Shown here one piece after another: positions 1 through 8,118 of a stretch of DNA of 64,000 bases. The DNA is taken from the NCBI GenBank assembly GCA_910575605.1, contig CAJTEW010000011.1:1-64000 (forward strand). Direction: 5' to 3'. Source of the DNA: Lachnospiraceae bacterium (GTDB lineage Bacteria > Bacillota > Clostridia > Lachnospirales > Lachnospiraceae). Within the stretch, counting starts at the first letter, position 1, and each line of letters opens with the position of its first letter. The notes beneath the pieces were generated by a model. It saw nothing but the letters and a program-made list of their open reading frames with translations. It was not told where the DNA came from and ran no database searches. Made by a program: the position numbers and the translations under genes.

Positions 1-8
1 AATAAGGC

Positions 9-93
9 AGCCGGGGACGGGGTAAAATGAAAAAGTGCCTGACCCCACCTGAGCGGGGGTCAGGCACTTTTTCATTTTACCCCGTCCCCGGCT
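9..93. repeat. Long perfect palindromic repeat, GGGGACGGGG family, variant with GGGGTCAGGCAC core
   Basis: Two 38-nt arms (9-46 and 56-93) are exact reverse complements around a 9-nt loop. The outer half is the GGGGACGGGGTAAAATGAAAAA module found at five other places in this window. The inner half, GTGCCTGACCCC and its complement, is different from the other copies. The element ends 5 nt from the stop of the minus-strand ParB-like gene, so it could also stop its transcription. It has the look of a REPIN or MITE-type non-coding mobile repeat; no transposase is seen here. Confidence 0.9.
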
Positions 94-98
94 TGTAT

Positions 99-623
99 CT
101 ACTCCTGAGGAATCACAGGCTTCCAGGCTTTTCCAAAGTTTATATCTTTAAACAGTGCCGCCAGCCCGGTAATCTGTTTTAATCTTAATATTTCGTCCTT
201 ATCCATCCCCAGATGCTTTGATATCCATGCGTCAGAGCGGCCTAAATCATGCAGCTCCTTTACAATATTGCTCATCAAATCCACATCATGGCTTCCACGT
301 GCGCGGTTATGACGGATAGTGCTTGCCATCCGCTGGTCCAGGGGCTTATTTATAACTGATACAGGAAGCAGGCCTTCTTCTCTATCATAGATGTCGGGAT
401 AATCCAGCATAATGCGGTAGCGGTGAAAACCATCTACGATAATGTAGGAATCATCCTCCTTATTATAGTAGCATACGATAGGCATGGTATATCCGTCAGC
501 CTTGATACTGTCATAGAGAAGGCGCATTTCCGGTGGTGCCACGGTATTTGGATTATAGGTATTAGGTTTAACTTTTTGTATTGGTACTGAAATAATATTA
601 TAGACAGGACTTTTACGACTCAT
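99..623 (-). CDS. ParB/sulfiredoxin-like domain protein, IbrB-like
   Basis: A 174-aa protein with a ParB-type N-terminal fold. It has an opening 'VPIQKVKPNTYNPN' strand, a central nucleotide-handling motif DGFHRYR near residue 65, and a C-terminal helical part with a 'DAWISKHLGMDKDEILRLK' helix-turn-helix-like stretch. Its neighbour is a PAPS-reductase-like protein, the arrangement known for IbrA/IbrB. The ATG lies inside the end of the upstream gene (11-nt overlap) behind GAGGAGATG, so translation is probably coupled. The molecular role of IbrB proteins is not settled; in E. coli the pair was linked to expression of immunoglobulin-binding proteins. Family assignment is from motif and neighbourhood, not from a search. 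Confidence 0.75.
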   Translation of the reverse strand: MSRKSPVYNIISVPIQKVKPNTYNPNTVAPPEMRLLYDSIKADGYTMPIVCYYNKEDDSYIIVDGFHRYRIMLDYPDIYDREEGLLPVSVINKPLDQRMASTIRHNRARGSHDVDLMSNIVKELHDLGRSDAWISKHLGMDKDEILRLKQITGLAALFKDINFGKAWKPVIPQE

Positions 624-1944
624 AGTTCATCTCCTCAATGCTTTTGTACTTTTTCTTGATGCTGTCAATACGTTTCTGCTGTTCTCTTGTCATTCCGAAT
701 CCCATAAAGCGGCAGATATGGTCATTTTTTAAAATGCAGTAGCACATGCGCTTCCAGCTTGGGATATCTTTGGAGGATTTTATATCGTCCGTATTGTCGG
801 GGATGTTTTCTAAAAATACAATCCGGGATTTTTTATTCAACGTATAATTAGACACTCCATTTCTTTTAATCTTATATCCGTGTTCTTCTAATTCCTCAAT
901 TGTTTCCTCGTCAAGTCCTCCTCCAGTTTTATGCCAGAACTCAATAGAGGAATTGAATTTTTTTGCATAGTTGTTACGAAGCCTTGTAGGAAGCGTATCT
1001 AAAAGAAACATGGTGTAGGATTTCCAGGTGTGGCCCGGCGGAAGGGTGATATTCCGGTAGCCCATGGCTTTTGTTTTCCCGTAGATAGAAGTAAAGTTTG
1101 CGCCTCGGACACGGCCTACAAGTTTCACCCAGATTTTTGGATCGATTACCCGGTAAAGATTCAAAGAATCCTTGGAATAATCGTTAAATGGGGAGGCTAC
1201 ACGCATTTGGGAAACAGTGAGGCCAGCTTTATAATAAAGGTCATACAGATGATTATAATCATACTGGAATAGATAATTTGCATGCCAGACATCTTCTGTA
1301 GACCAGTCGTATAAAGGAGAAGCACACCAGACATCCTTAAACTGTTTGCTAATCCAGCATTCGTCCATATAGCCGTACTTTTTATTCAGAAAGCCGCTGT
1401 ACCTCTGCAGAGATTCATTGGCCCGCATACCAAGAAGGCATACCGTTTTCCTCCTTCCGTGGGAAAGGCGGTACCATCTTCCAAACTGTTTTGCCAGATC
1501 CTCCTGATGCATCCGGTAATGGTAGGTGAAGATGGGATTATGCTCCAGATTGATGATATAATCCTTATTCGGCATATCCCGGACCCAGAGCTCTTTTTTC
1601 TTGTCATCCCAGGGATACCAGTACATCTGGTAACTGCTTAGAGCTGTCCTTGTGGCCATAGGAAGGCATATCCAGTAAGGCTCCACCTCAAACCGTATCC
1701 GTTCAAAGGTCCGCTCTACATACTCGCTGGTCAGAGTATATTGTGCTTCAAAGTCCTGATGAAAAACACCGATTTTTTTCCACGGGTAATGTTTTCGCTG
1801 ATAATCAAGTGTCATATTCAGAAGCAGACCGCTGTCTTTTCCTCCGGAAAAGGATACATAGATATTGTCGAATTCCTCGAAAATAAGCTTCATTCGTTTC
1901 AGAAATGCCTCATACACATTTTCGTCCATATATTCACGTTCCAA
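613..1944 (-). CDS. PAPS reductase-like PP-loop protein, IbrA-like (DUF3440)
   Basis: A 443-aa protein with the PP-loop ATP-pyrophosphatase motif SGGKDS at about residues 33-38, typical of the phosphoadenosine phosphosulfate reductase superfamily. The long C-terminal part (aromatic, with 'MRVASPFNDYSKDSLNLY') matches the DUF3440/IbrA type rather than true CysH. I chose the TTG start at 1944 because GACAGGAGGTG lies 6 nt upstream; the longer frame from 1995 has no such site, and an ATG at 1929 is an alternative. It overlaps the ParB-like gene, giving an IbrA-IbrB operon. It probably activates or modifies a target by adenylation or thiolation-type chemistry, but the substrate is unknown. Related pairs occur in phages and genomic islands. 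Confidence 0.75.
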   Translation of the reverse strand: MEREYMDENVYEAFLKRMKLIFEEFDNIYVSFSGGKDSGLLLNMTLDYQRKHYPWKKIGVFHQDFEAQYTLTSEYVERTFERIRFEVEPYWICLPMATRTALSSYQMYWYPWDDKKKELWVRDMPNKDYIINLEHNPIFTYHYRMHQEDLAKQFGRWYRLSHGRRKTVCLLGMRANESLQRYSGFLNKKYGYMDECWISKQFKDVWCASPLYDWSTEDVWHANYLFQYDYNHLYDLYYKAGLTVSQMRVASPFNDYSKDSLNLYRVIDPKIWVKLVGRVRGANFTSIYGKTKAMGYRNITLPPGHTWKSYTMFLLDTLPTRLRNNYAKKFNSSIEFWHKTGGGLDEETIEELEEHGYKIKRNGVSNYTLNKKSRIVFLENIPDNTDDIKSSKDIPSWKRMCYCILKNDHICRFMGFGMTREQQKRIDSIKKKYKSIEEMNYES

Positions 1945-2074
1945 GTAAACACCTCCTGTCAATGTCAGTGAATAAATTTCCAATATTTTCCACATTATAA
2001 GTTAATTTATCATATAGAAAGGGAAAATTCAATGAATGTATACTCTTTTTTCGATAAAAATCGACATAAAAGAC

Positions 2075-2110
2075 AAAAAAAGACGTCCCCGCATCAACAG
2101 CGGGAACATC
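2075..2110 (-). terminator. Intrinsic terminator of the ABC importer operon
   Basis: On the minus strand an 11-bp stem (2082-2092 with 2100-2110, GC-rich, one mismatch allowed) has a 7-nt loop and is followed by seven T residues (complement of 2075-2081). It sits 22 nt after the stop of the MalG-type permease. Confidence 0.85.
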
Positions 2111-2131
2111 TTTGATATTTACAGATATCTA

Positions 2132-2980
2132 TTAGCCCTTTACACCTCCGGAGGCAAGGCCGCTTACCAGATTCTTTTCAATAAACATAAACAGGATTAC
2201 AACCGGAACAATAGCAAAGAGTGACGCGGCAAACAAGTACTGCCACTCAATCATATTGTATCCGTTGAAGATGTTGATACCTACTGTCAAAGGCTGTTTC
2301 TCAGCAGTAGAAATCAGACATAATGCAACGGTGTATTCATTCCATGCATTAATAAAAATAAAGATTAAAGTAGTTACGATTCCGGGTGCTGCCACAGGGA
2401 GAAGAACTTTAATCATACCCTGAATACGGTTGCAGCCGTCAATTGTTGCAGCCTGCTCCATTTCCGGGGAGATTCCCATAAAGGTTCCGCGCAGGAGCCA
2501 TATTGTAAAGGCCTGGTTAAAGGCAGCATTGATAAAAATAAGTCCCACAATACTATCTGTCAGGCTTAAAAGTGACATAACCTTATAAATACCAATCAGG
2601 AGAACAACAGGCGCAAACATCTGGGAAACAATGACAAATCCCAGAAATGCGGTCTGGCCTTTAAACTTCATCCTGGCCAGAGCGTAAGCGGCAGGAATAC
2701 CGCAAAGCATGGCAATGATTGTGGAGCCGCCGGCAATCATAAGTGAATTAAGCATATAATTGGCCATAGGTGCTCTCTGCCAAATGTCAACAAAGTTTGA
2801 CCAGACAGAGGTGATAGGAAGTATTGTACCGTCAATGGAGAAAATCTCAGCCCTGCTCTTTAAAGCAGTACAGAACATGGCAAAATAAGGGTACAGCGTA
2901 ACGATGCAGACCATGATTACTATAAAGTAAAGCAGAATCCGCAGAATTATTTTTTTGGGTGAAGCAGATTTTTTTGCCAT
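2132..2980 (-). CDS. Carbohydrate ABC transporter permease, MalG/UgpE type
   Basis: A 282-aa inner-membrane permease of the binding-protein-dependent transport family CUT1. It has about six hydrophobic segments. The cytoplasmic EAA loop, here 'EQAATIDGCNRIQGMIKVLLP' shortened to EQAATIDGCNR, marks where the ATPase docks. The start at 2980 is preferred over the upstream in-frame ATGs because AGGAG lies 9 nt before it and 1 nt separates it from the stop of the partner permease. It is the last gene of a three-gene operon; no ATPase is encoded here, so a shared MsmK-type ATPase elsewhere is inferred. The substrate cannot be read from sequence; a sugar or glycoside is usual for the family. Confidence 0.9.
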   Translation of the reverse strand: MAKKSASPKKIILRILLYFIVIMVCIVTLYPYFAMFCTALKSRAEIFSIDGTILPITSVWSNFVDIWQRAPMANYMLNSLMIAGGSTIIAMLCGIPAAYALARMKFKGQTAFLGFVIVSQMFAPVVLLIGIYKVMSLLSLTDSIVGLIFINAAFNQAFTIWLLRGTFMGISPEMEQAATIDGCNRIQGMIKVLLPVAAPGIVTTLIFIFINAWNEYTVALCLISTAEKQPLTVGINIFNGYNMIEWQYLFAASLFAIVPVVILFMFIEKNLVSGLASGGVKG

Positions 2981-2981
2981 A

Positions 2982-3863
2982 TTATTCATCTCCTTTCCGA
3001 AGAGTGTAGACCATGTACACACTCGCACAGATCAACAGGATTGTGAAGCCTATTACAGAAACTGCCGCTGCCTGCCCCTGCTTTCCATTGTAGAAGGCCA
3101 GCTTGTACAGATAAGTAACCAGAGTATCTGTATGGTTCGCAGGATCTCCTTTGGTAATCGTCCATATAATAGGGAAGGAGTTGAAAACATAAATGATATT
3201 CAACACTGTACTTACTGTCAAGGAAGAACGGACCAAAGGCATAGTGATTTGGAAGAGCTGCTGCCAGTAGCTTGCACCGTCTACGGTAGCCGCCTCGTAA
3301 TAGGTTCCATCAATGCTCTGCAGACCAGAGAGGACACAGAACGTAACAAATGGAATTGTAACAAAAATACCGCAGGCAATCTCCCACATGAAATAAGCTT
3401 CCGCTGTCGGCGTCCAGTTGACAGACTGTTCTATAATTCCAAGACGGAGAAGTAATGTGTTAAGTGTGCCGTAATCAGTGTCAATAATGAATTTCCATGC
3501 ACTGGCCTGGATAACCAGTGTTGTTGCCCACGGAAAAACCATGATAGCACGGGCAATCTTCCGGCCCCGGAATTCATTATTAAGTATAAGCGCGAGTATG
3601 AAGCCAAGTACAGTGGACAGGACTACTACTGCGACAGTCCAAACAATAGTGTTTTTAAGAACAAGCTTGAAAGCGGAACTGTTAATTACTTTAGTAAAAT
3701 TGGCAAAGCCGGCAAAGCCCCTGATGATACCTGCTTTGCTGACATCGCTTAAGGACATTCTAAAGACGAATATAATCGGAACCAGGATAAATACCGCCAT
3801 TAGAATAATACTGGGCAGAATCCAGATATAGGGCTCTACCTTGCGAAAGGTTTTATTTTTCAC
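2982..3863 (-). CDS. Carbohydrate ABC transporter permease, MalF/UgpA type
   Basis: A 293-aa polytopic membrane protein of the CUT1 permease family. It opens with a short cytoplasmic tail, then 'YIWILPSIILMAVFILVPI' as the first membrane helix. It carries the EAA-loop motif 'YYEAATVDGASYWQQLFQI' near residue 200. The GTG start at 3863 is preferred because AAGGGAGGTG lies just upstream; the in-frame ATG at 3890 lies before that site. It pairs with the MalG-type gene 1 nt downstream and the lipoprotein upstream. Confidence 0.9.
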   Translation of the reverse strand: MKNKTFRKVEPYIWILPSIILMAVFILVPIIFVFRMSLSDVSKAGIIRGFAGFANFTKVINSSAFKLVLKNTIVWTVAVVVLSTVLGFILALILNNEFRGRKIARAIMVFPWATTLVIQASAWKFIIDTDYGTLNTLLLRLGIIEQSVNWTPTAEAYFMWEIACGIFVTIPFVTFCVLSGLQSIDGTYYEAATVDGASYWQQLFQITMPLVRSSLTVSTVLNIIYVFNSFPIIWTITKGDPANHTDTLVTYLYKLAFYNGKQGQAAAVSVIGFTILLICASVYMVYTLRKGDE

Positions 3864-3909
3864 GGGGACACCTCCCTTGTAATTTTTCATACATAGTTTA
3901 AAATGTGTA

Positions 3910-3950
3910 AAAAGAAATAGTGGGTCAGGCCTAATCAGCCCGGCCCACTA
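3910..3950 (-). terminator. Attenuator-like hairpin between binding protein and permeases
   Basis: On the minus strand a stem of about 13 bp with G-T pairs (3918-3930 with 3938-3950) is followed by TTTCTTTTT. It lies between the solute-binding protein gene and the permease genes, the usual place for partial termination that keeps the binding protein in excess. Confidence 0.75.
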
Positions 3951-3969
3951 TAGATTATTTTTAGAAATC

Positions 3970-5241
3970 TTACTCTGCGATTTCAGCCTGAAGCTCATCT
4001 AACAGCTCTTTTACATTGCCGCCAAGAAGTGCCTGCTGCTCTACATTGATAACGCCCTGCTTTACATCATCCCATTCAGTCTTAGCTGTAGGATAGAAAT
4101 TACAACTTCCTACGATATCAACCCAGCTTGCCATGCTTTCGTCTTCTTTTGCAAGAATCTCTCCACCTGTAGAGGTTGCAGGAAGGAAACCTTCCATCAG
4201 AACCCATTCAGAATAACGTGCGTCCTCATAGAAGAAATCAAAGAATGTTTTGATTGCTTCCATCTCAGCATCAGAGTATTCATTGTCAAAGCACATGAAA
4301 CGGTCCATAACACCTGCAGAAACAGAATCAACACCGCCGTTTGTCGGAATTGGAGCTACTGCATAATTAACAGAGTAACCGCCGTCAGCAATATATGTAG
4401 GAATACTATTAGGACCAATCATCATCGCAACCTGTCCTGCTCCGAACATATCCTGAAGGTCATAACGTGTATCGTTTGCCGGATCGCTGTTTGTGTAGCC
4501 TTCATTCACCAGATTGATGGCATATTCAATTGCTTCTACATTCTTGTCACTGTTCAGCGTCCAGTTGCCGTCCTCGTCAACAAAGCCGCCGCCGTTATTC
4601 CATGTGTAATAAGCAAATGCTGCCTGGCCTTCGTCAGTGGTCATATCAATACCCCACGGATAAATCTTGGAATCATGAGCCTTAATAGCCTTACATGCTT
4701 CTGTCAACTCGTCCCAAGTAGTAGGAACCTCTACACCTGCATCCTTTAAAATGTCTGCATTGTAGTAAAGAGCACGTGCAGAAGCAAGGTCCGGGATTGC
4801 CCAGATTGTACCGTCTACGTTGGACTGCTCTAAGAATGCAGGATACATCTTGTCATATGTCTCTTTTGATACAAAGTCCTCAGCCGGAAGCAGAAGTCCG
4901 TCAGCCTGATAATTCGCAAAAACGTCAATATTCAGAATATCAGGTGCGTCGTTGTTGGAAATTCGTGTGTTAACTACTGTGTAAATGTCATTCCAAGATA
5001 CAACCTCTACATTAAGATCAATGTCTGAATGTTCTGCGGTGAAATCCTTTACAAATCCCTCCCACCAGGAATTTGTATTCTGACCATACTGAGCTGCGAT
5101 GACATTGAGTTCTATCTTTCCATCAGAACCGCCGTCATCCTTGGATTCTTCCTTTCCGTCAGATGCTGTATCACCGCCGCCACAGGCAACTAATCCGCAC
5201 ATCATGACAAGTGTAAGAAATAATGCTGCAAATTTCTTCAT
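3970..5241 (-). CDS. Extracellular solute-binding lipoprotein of the ABC importer
   Basis: A 423-aa secreted lipoprotein. The signal peptide ends in the lipobox LVAC with the lipidated cysteine at residue 20, followed by an acidic, glycine-rich linker. The rest is the family 1 solute-binding fold, with 'VEVVSWNDIYTVVNTRIS' and 'YNADILKDAGVEVPTTWDEL' characteristic of sugar-binding proteins. It would capture substrate outside the membrane and pass it to the two permeases. An AAGGAGGAATT site precedes the ATG. Despite lying next to the allantoin genes, nothing in its sequence shows an allantoin link. Confidence 0.9.
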   Translation of the reverse strand: MKKFAALFLTLVMMCGLVACGGGDTASDGKEESKDDGGSDGKIELNVIAAQYGQNTNSWWEGFVKDFTAEHSDIDLNVEVVSWNDIYTVVNTRISNNDAPDILNIDVFANYQADGLLLPAEDFVSKETYDKMYPAFLEQSNVDGTIWAIPDLASARALYYNADILKDAGVEVPTTWDELTEACKAIKAHDSKIYPWGIDMTTDEGQAAFAYYTWNNGGGFVDEDGNWTLNSDKNVEAIEYAINLVNEGYTNSDPANDTRYDLQDMFGAGQVAMMIGPNSIPTYIADGGYSVNYAVAPIPTNGGVDSVSAGVMDRFMCFDNEYSDAEMEAIKTFFDFFYEDARYSEWVLMEGFLPATSTGGEILAKEDESMASWVDIVGSCNFYPTAKTEWDDVKQGVINVEQQALLGGNVKELLDELQAEIAE

Positions 5242-5297
5242 AACCTAATTCCTCCTTTTGATTGTTTGTCTCTGTTTAACAGAGTAGGTTATTAAGG

Positions 5298-5326
5298 AGT
5301 ATACCATGTCATGAGTGTTTAGTCAA
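5298..5326 (-). promoter_or_regulatory. Sigma-A type promoter of the ABC importer operon
   Basis: On the minus strand TTGACT (5321-5326) and TATACT (5298-5303) are separated by exactly 17 nt. Transcription would begin near 5291, about 50 nt before the lipoprotein start. Confidence 0.8.
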
Positions 5327-5417
5327 TGTTTACATTTTAAAAATCGTAGAATATTATATGTTGTGCAAAGTGCTAAAAATATTATGTAAAAAGCACACTT
5401 TTTTACTGTTTTACCGT

Positions 5418-6299
5418 TTATTTTACTAGTTTTAACACATATAGAACTCCGCAGAGTGTGTCTATTCCAGAGGAGTGGCCGATCTGTGAAAAGATTTTGG
5501 CAATTTGCCAGGGTTCTTTAAACTGTACCAGACGGTTTACTGCCAGACTGTACTGTCCCTTAAGTGCGCAGGAAAGAAAGGCGGCGCTTATATCAACTGT
5601 ATCAGACAGATGTGACGCGATTTCAGCTTTCAGTCTTTTTCCGAAAAGGTGTTCTTCTTTACTGATTAGACAGAGACCGGCTAGTACGCCGCATAAAAAG
5701 TCATCTCCACTGGGGGTGAGTCCGATACCGATACCGAGGAGGTGGGAAAGCGTGCCTGCAGCTTCTTCAAATCTCTGGACCTGATAGTGCTCTGTACAAT
5801 CCGTGATGATTTTTTTTGCAGCAGAAAGCATCAGAGAAAGATTATCCTCTGAACAGCCATTAAATAAAGAGGAAAAACCACCTGTATCTGTATGAGAAAG
5901 AGCTGCTTCAATGTTCTGCGCAAGCCGGTTTTTAAGACGGAGAGAATTTCTGCATGACAAAGGGGTAAAAAGAGCCGGAAGTTTTAAATCATAACGCAGG
6001 GCATCGCTATATTCAAAAAAAAGGCTGCCTGAGGCAGAACAGATTTCTAAAGCTTTTCCTGAAAGTTTTACAATATCGCCTTTCTTTACAGTAAGGGCTT
6101 CCATGCCGTCAGCAGAAAGCTCTGTAACAAGACTTAGAGGAGATAATGGGGAGCCGTCTGTCTGCAGGGCAAGTAGTGTATCATTTAATGTAAGATTAAT
6201 AGTTTTCCGGTATACAGAATGGACAGTCCCAAGGCAGACAGGTGCCAATTTTAACAGGCTGTCGGCATAACACGACATTTCACGGATAAAGATTGTCAT
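5418..6299 (-). CDS. allH: DUF2877 protein, AllH (YlbF)-like oxamate carbamoyltransferase component
   Basis: A 293-aa cytoplasmic protein of the DUF2877 family. The hallmark is 'GIGIGLTPSGDDFLCG' around residues 190-205. In E. coli the homologue YlbF (AllH) is one of three proteins needed for oxamic transcarbamylase activity with FdrA (AllF) and YlbE (AllG). Here it stands apart from the fused AllF-AllG gene, divergent from the first allantoinase gene, with its own predicted promoter. The first ATG (6311) sits directly on the AAAGGA site; the ATG at 6299 has a more usable spacing of 11 nt. Function is inferred from family and context. Confidence 0.8.
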   Translation of the reverse strand: MTIFIREMSCYADSLLKLAPVCLGTVHSVYRKTINLTLNDTLLALQTDGSPLSPLSLVTELSADGMEALTVKKGDIVKLSGKALEICSASGSLFFEYSDALRYDLKLPALFTPLSCRNSLRLKNRLAQNIEAALSHTDTGGFSSLFNGCSEDNLSLMLSAAKKIITDCTEHYQVQRFEEAAGTLSHLLGIGIGLTPSGDDFLCGVLAGLCLISKEEHLFGKRLKAEIASHLSDTVDISAAFLSCALKGQYSLAVNRLVQFKEPWQIAKIFSQIGHSSGIDTLCGVLYVLKLVK

Positions 6300-6378
6300 A
6301 AAATAGAGCATCCTTTCGATAAAAAATTAACAAAATATATAAAAACATCATAGTGCCAGTTGATTATTTGGCTAAAAT

Positions 6379-6418
6379 ATACTATAAATATAGTATCAGG
6401 TGAATAAGGAAAGTGCAA
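6379..6418 (-). promoter_or_regulatory. Promoter of allH with an overlapping palindrome
   Basis: On the minus strand TTGCAC (6413-6418) and TACTAT (6390-6395) are 17 nt apart. The palindrome ATACTAT-AAAT-ATAGTAT at 6379-6396 covers the -10 box and could be an operator. Confidence 0.55.
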
Positions 6419-6639
6419 GAGAAGGAATGTAAAAACTGGTTGATAAAATTTTAAATTATTTTATACAAATTTTAATGTATTTTGATATTTTTTCTAAGAG
6501 TATAAGATAAAAATTCCCTGACTTAGATAAGAAAAGTACAAGTTTGTTTATATTTCACAAAAAATGGAAGAAATATTTGATGATTTAAGCTATTGTGATT
6601 TAAGTGATAATGCTTTAAAATACAAAGTAGGTTGTTAAA

Positions 6640-6655
6640 AAAAGGTTGACCAGTT
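6640..6655. promoter_or_regulatory. Candidate operator TGGT-TG-ACCA type upstream of the first allantoinase
   Basis: The sequence AAAAGGTTGACCAGTT carries GGTTGACCAGTT, matching one and a half arms of the palindrome AACTGGTTGACCAGTT. The site at 15690-15705 carries the complementary part (AACTGGTTGACCA). It lies just after the predicted transcription start, a repressor position. FCD-type GntR proteins often bind TGGT-N2/3-ACCA palindromes, and one is encoded at 25022. Confidence 0.55.
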
Positions 6656-6684
6656 GTTTTTAATTTTTTAAGGAGGTACATTGA

Positions 6685-8088
6685 ATGTACGATTTAGTGA
6701 TTCGAAATGGGAAATTAGTAACTCCGGACCGCATTTATGAGGCAGATATTGCCATCTCTGATGGTAAATATGCAGCATTCTTTGCGCCGGGAACCGAAGC
6801 AGAAGCAAAAGAGACAATTGATGCAGGAGGGAATTATGTATTCCCTGGAATTATCGACTGTCATGCGCATCTGAATGAGCCGGGCTTTGAGTACAGAGAG
6901 GACTTTGAGACCGGATCACGCGCAGCGGCAGCAGCAGGCTGCACAACGCTGATTGACATGCCGCTTAACAATGACCCATCTCTTATGAACAAGGAAATTT
7001 TTGAACTTAAGATGGGAAAAATCAGCAAGCACTCTGTTGTTGACTATGCTTTGTGGGGCGGACTTGTAGGCGATTATGATGACAAGCCGGGATCTGTAAA
7101 GAACAACATGAACGATTTAGTTGACCTGCATAACTGTGGTGTAGCCGCATTCAAGGGCTTTACCTGCCCTAACGGTGATCTGTTCCCGACCGTTAACATG
7201 GGAAATGTTCGTAAGGCGCTGGAAATCCTAAAGCCCTACGGCGCATTGTGCGGTTTCCACTGTGAAGAGTTTGGCCAGGTATTGGAGAGAGAGAAAGAAG
7301 CAAAGGCAAAGGAAGGCCGTACAAATGAGGAGAAAATTCGTGATTTTCTTGATTCGCATGATGTATGGACAGAATATGTTGCAACAAAAAATGTAATTGA
7401 TATGGCAAGAGCTACGGGCGGGCGTGTGCATATCTGTCATGTGAGTCATCCTATGGTGGCGCAGGTTGTTAAGGATGCAATTCATGAAGGACTTCCGATC
7501 ACGGCAGAAACCTGTCCCCACTATCTTGGATTCACGGAGGATTTCGTATTTGAAAAAGGTGCGCCGGCAAAATGTACGCCTCCGATGCGTACGACAGAGG
7601 ATATGGAGAAGCTCTGGGATTATGTTCTTGACGGAACTCTGTCCTGCGTAGGAAGTGATCATTCGCCGGCGGCGGACGAAGAGAAAGATAATAATACGAA
7701 GGATATCTGGCATGCATGGGGCGGCTTAAATGCTATCCAGTTCTTCCTTCCAATGATGTTTGACATGGTAGTAAATAAAAAGGGCTTAAGCCCGACTCTG
7801 ATTGCAAAGGTTATGGATTACAATCCTGCTAAGATATTCGGCCTGTATGGACGTAAAGGAGCCTTCGAGATTGGCTTTGACGGTGATATCGTTATCGTTG
7901 ATCCGCAGAAGGAATGGAGATGCGACCAGACGAAGCTGCTTACAAAAGGACATGTATCCTGCTTTGACGGACAGGAAGGAAAGGGTGCGCCGACATGCAC
8001 TATCATTAGAGGCAGGGTTGTTGCATCTGACGGAATGTACAAAGAGGAAGCGGTGGGATACGGCGAGTATATTACACCGGTAAAATAA
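6685..8088 (+). CDS. allB: Allantoinase (cyclic amidohydrolase)
   Basis: A 467-aa metal-dependent amidohydrolase that opens the hydantoin ring of allantoin to give allantoate. It keeps the metal-binding set of the family: DCHAH at residues 58-62 followed by NEPG, the lysine expected to be carbamylated in 'AAFKGFTCP' near 155, GFHCEE, HICHVSHP and GSDHSP. Length fits bacterial allantoinases (about 450 aa). A strong AAGGAGG lies 10 nt before the ATG. It opens the operon with the NCS1 permease and a second allantoinase paralogue. Confidence 0.9.
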   Translation: MYDLVIRNGKLVTPDRIYEADIAISDGKYAAFFAPGTEAEAKETIDAGGNYVFPGIIDCHAHLNEPGFEYREDFETGSRAAAAAGCTTLIDMPLNNDPSLMNKEIFELKMGKISKHSVVDYALWGGLVGDYDDKPGSVKNNMNDLVDLHNCGVAAFKGFTCPNGDLFPTVNMGNVRKALEILKPYGALCGFHCEEFGQVLEREKEAKAKEGRTNEEKIRDFLDSHDVWTEYVATKNVIDMARATGGRVHICHVSHPMVAQVVKDAIHEGLPITAETCPHYLGFTEDFVFEKGAPAKCTPPMRTTEDMEKLWDYVLDGTLSCVGSDHSPAADEEKDNNTKDIWHAWGGLNAIQFFLPMMFDMVVNKKGLSPTLIAKVMDYNPAKIFGLYGRKGAFEIGFDGDIVIVDPQKEWRCDQTKLLTKGHVSCFDGQEGKGAPTCTIIRGRVVASDGMYKEEAVGYGEYITPVK

Positions 8089-8118
8089 CCCGGATGGGAA
8101 AGAAAAAGGAGAGAGAAT

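Larger units (their letters stand above)
6300..6684. promoter_or_regulatory. AT-rich divergent control region between allH and the allantoinase operon
   Basis: No gene is seen in this 385-nt stretch. It holds the allH promoter and palindrome on the minus strand, a half-site AACTGGTTGA at 6434-6443, a plus-strand promoter candidate TTGTGA (6593-6598) with TAAAAT (6616-6621) 17 nt apart, and the operator candidate at 6640-6655. Confidence 0.7.

Noticed and set aside
5458-5784. Plus-strand frame opposite allH
   Set aside because: Antisense shadow of the DUF2877 gene with no start signal.
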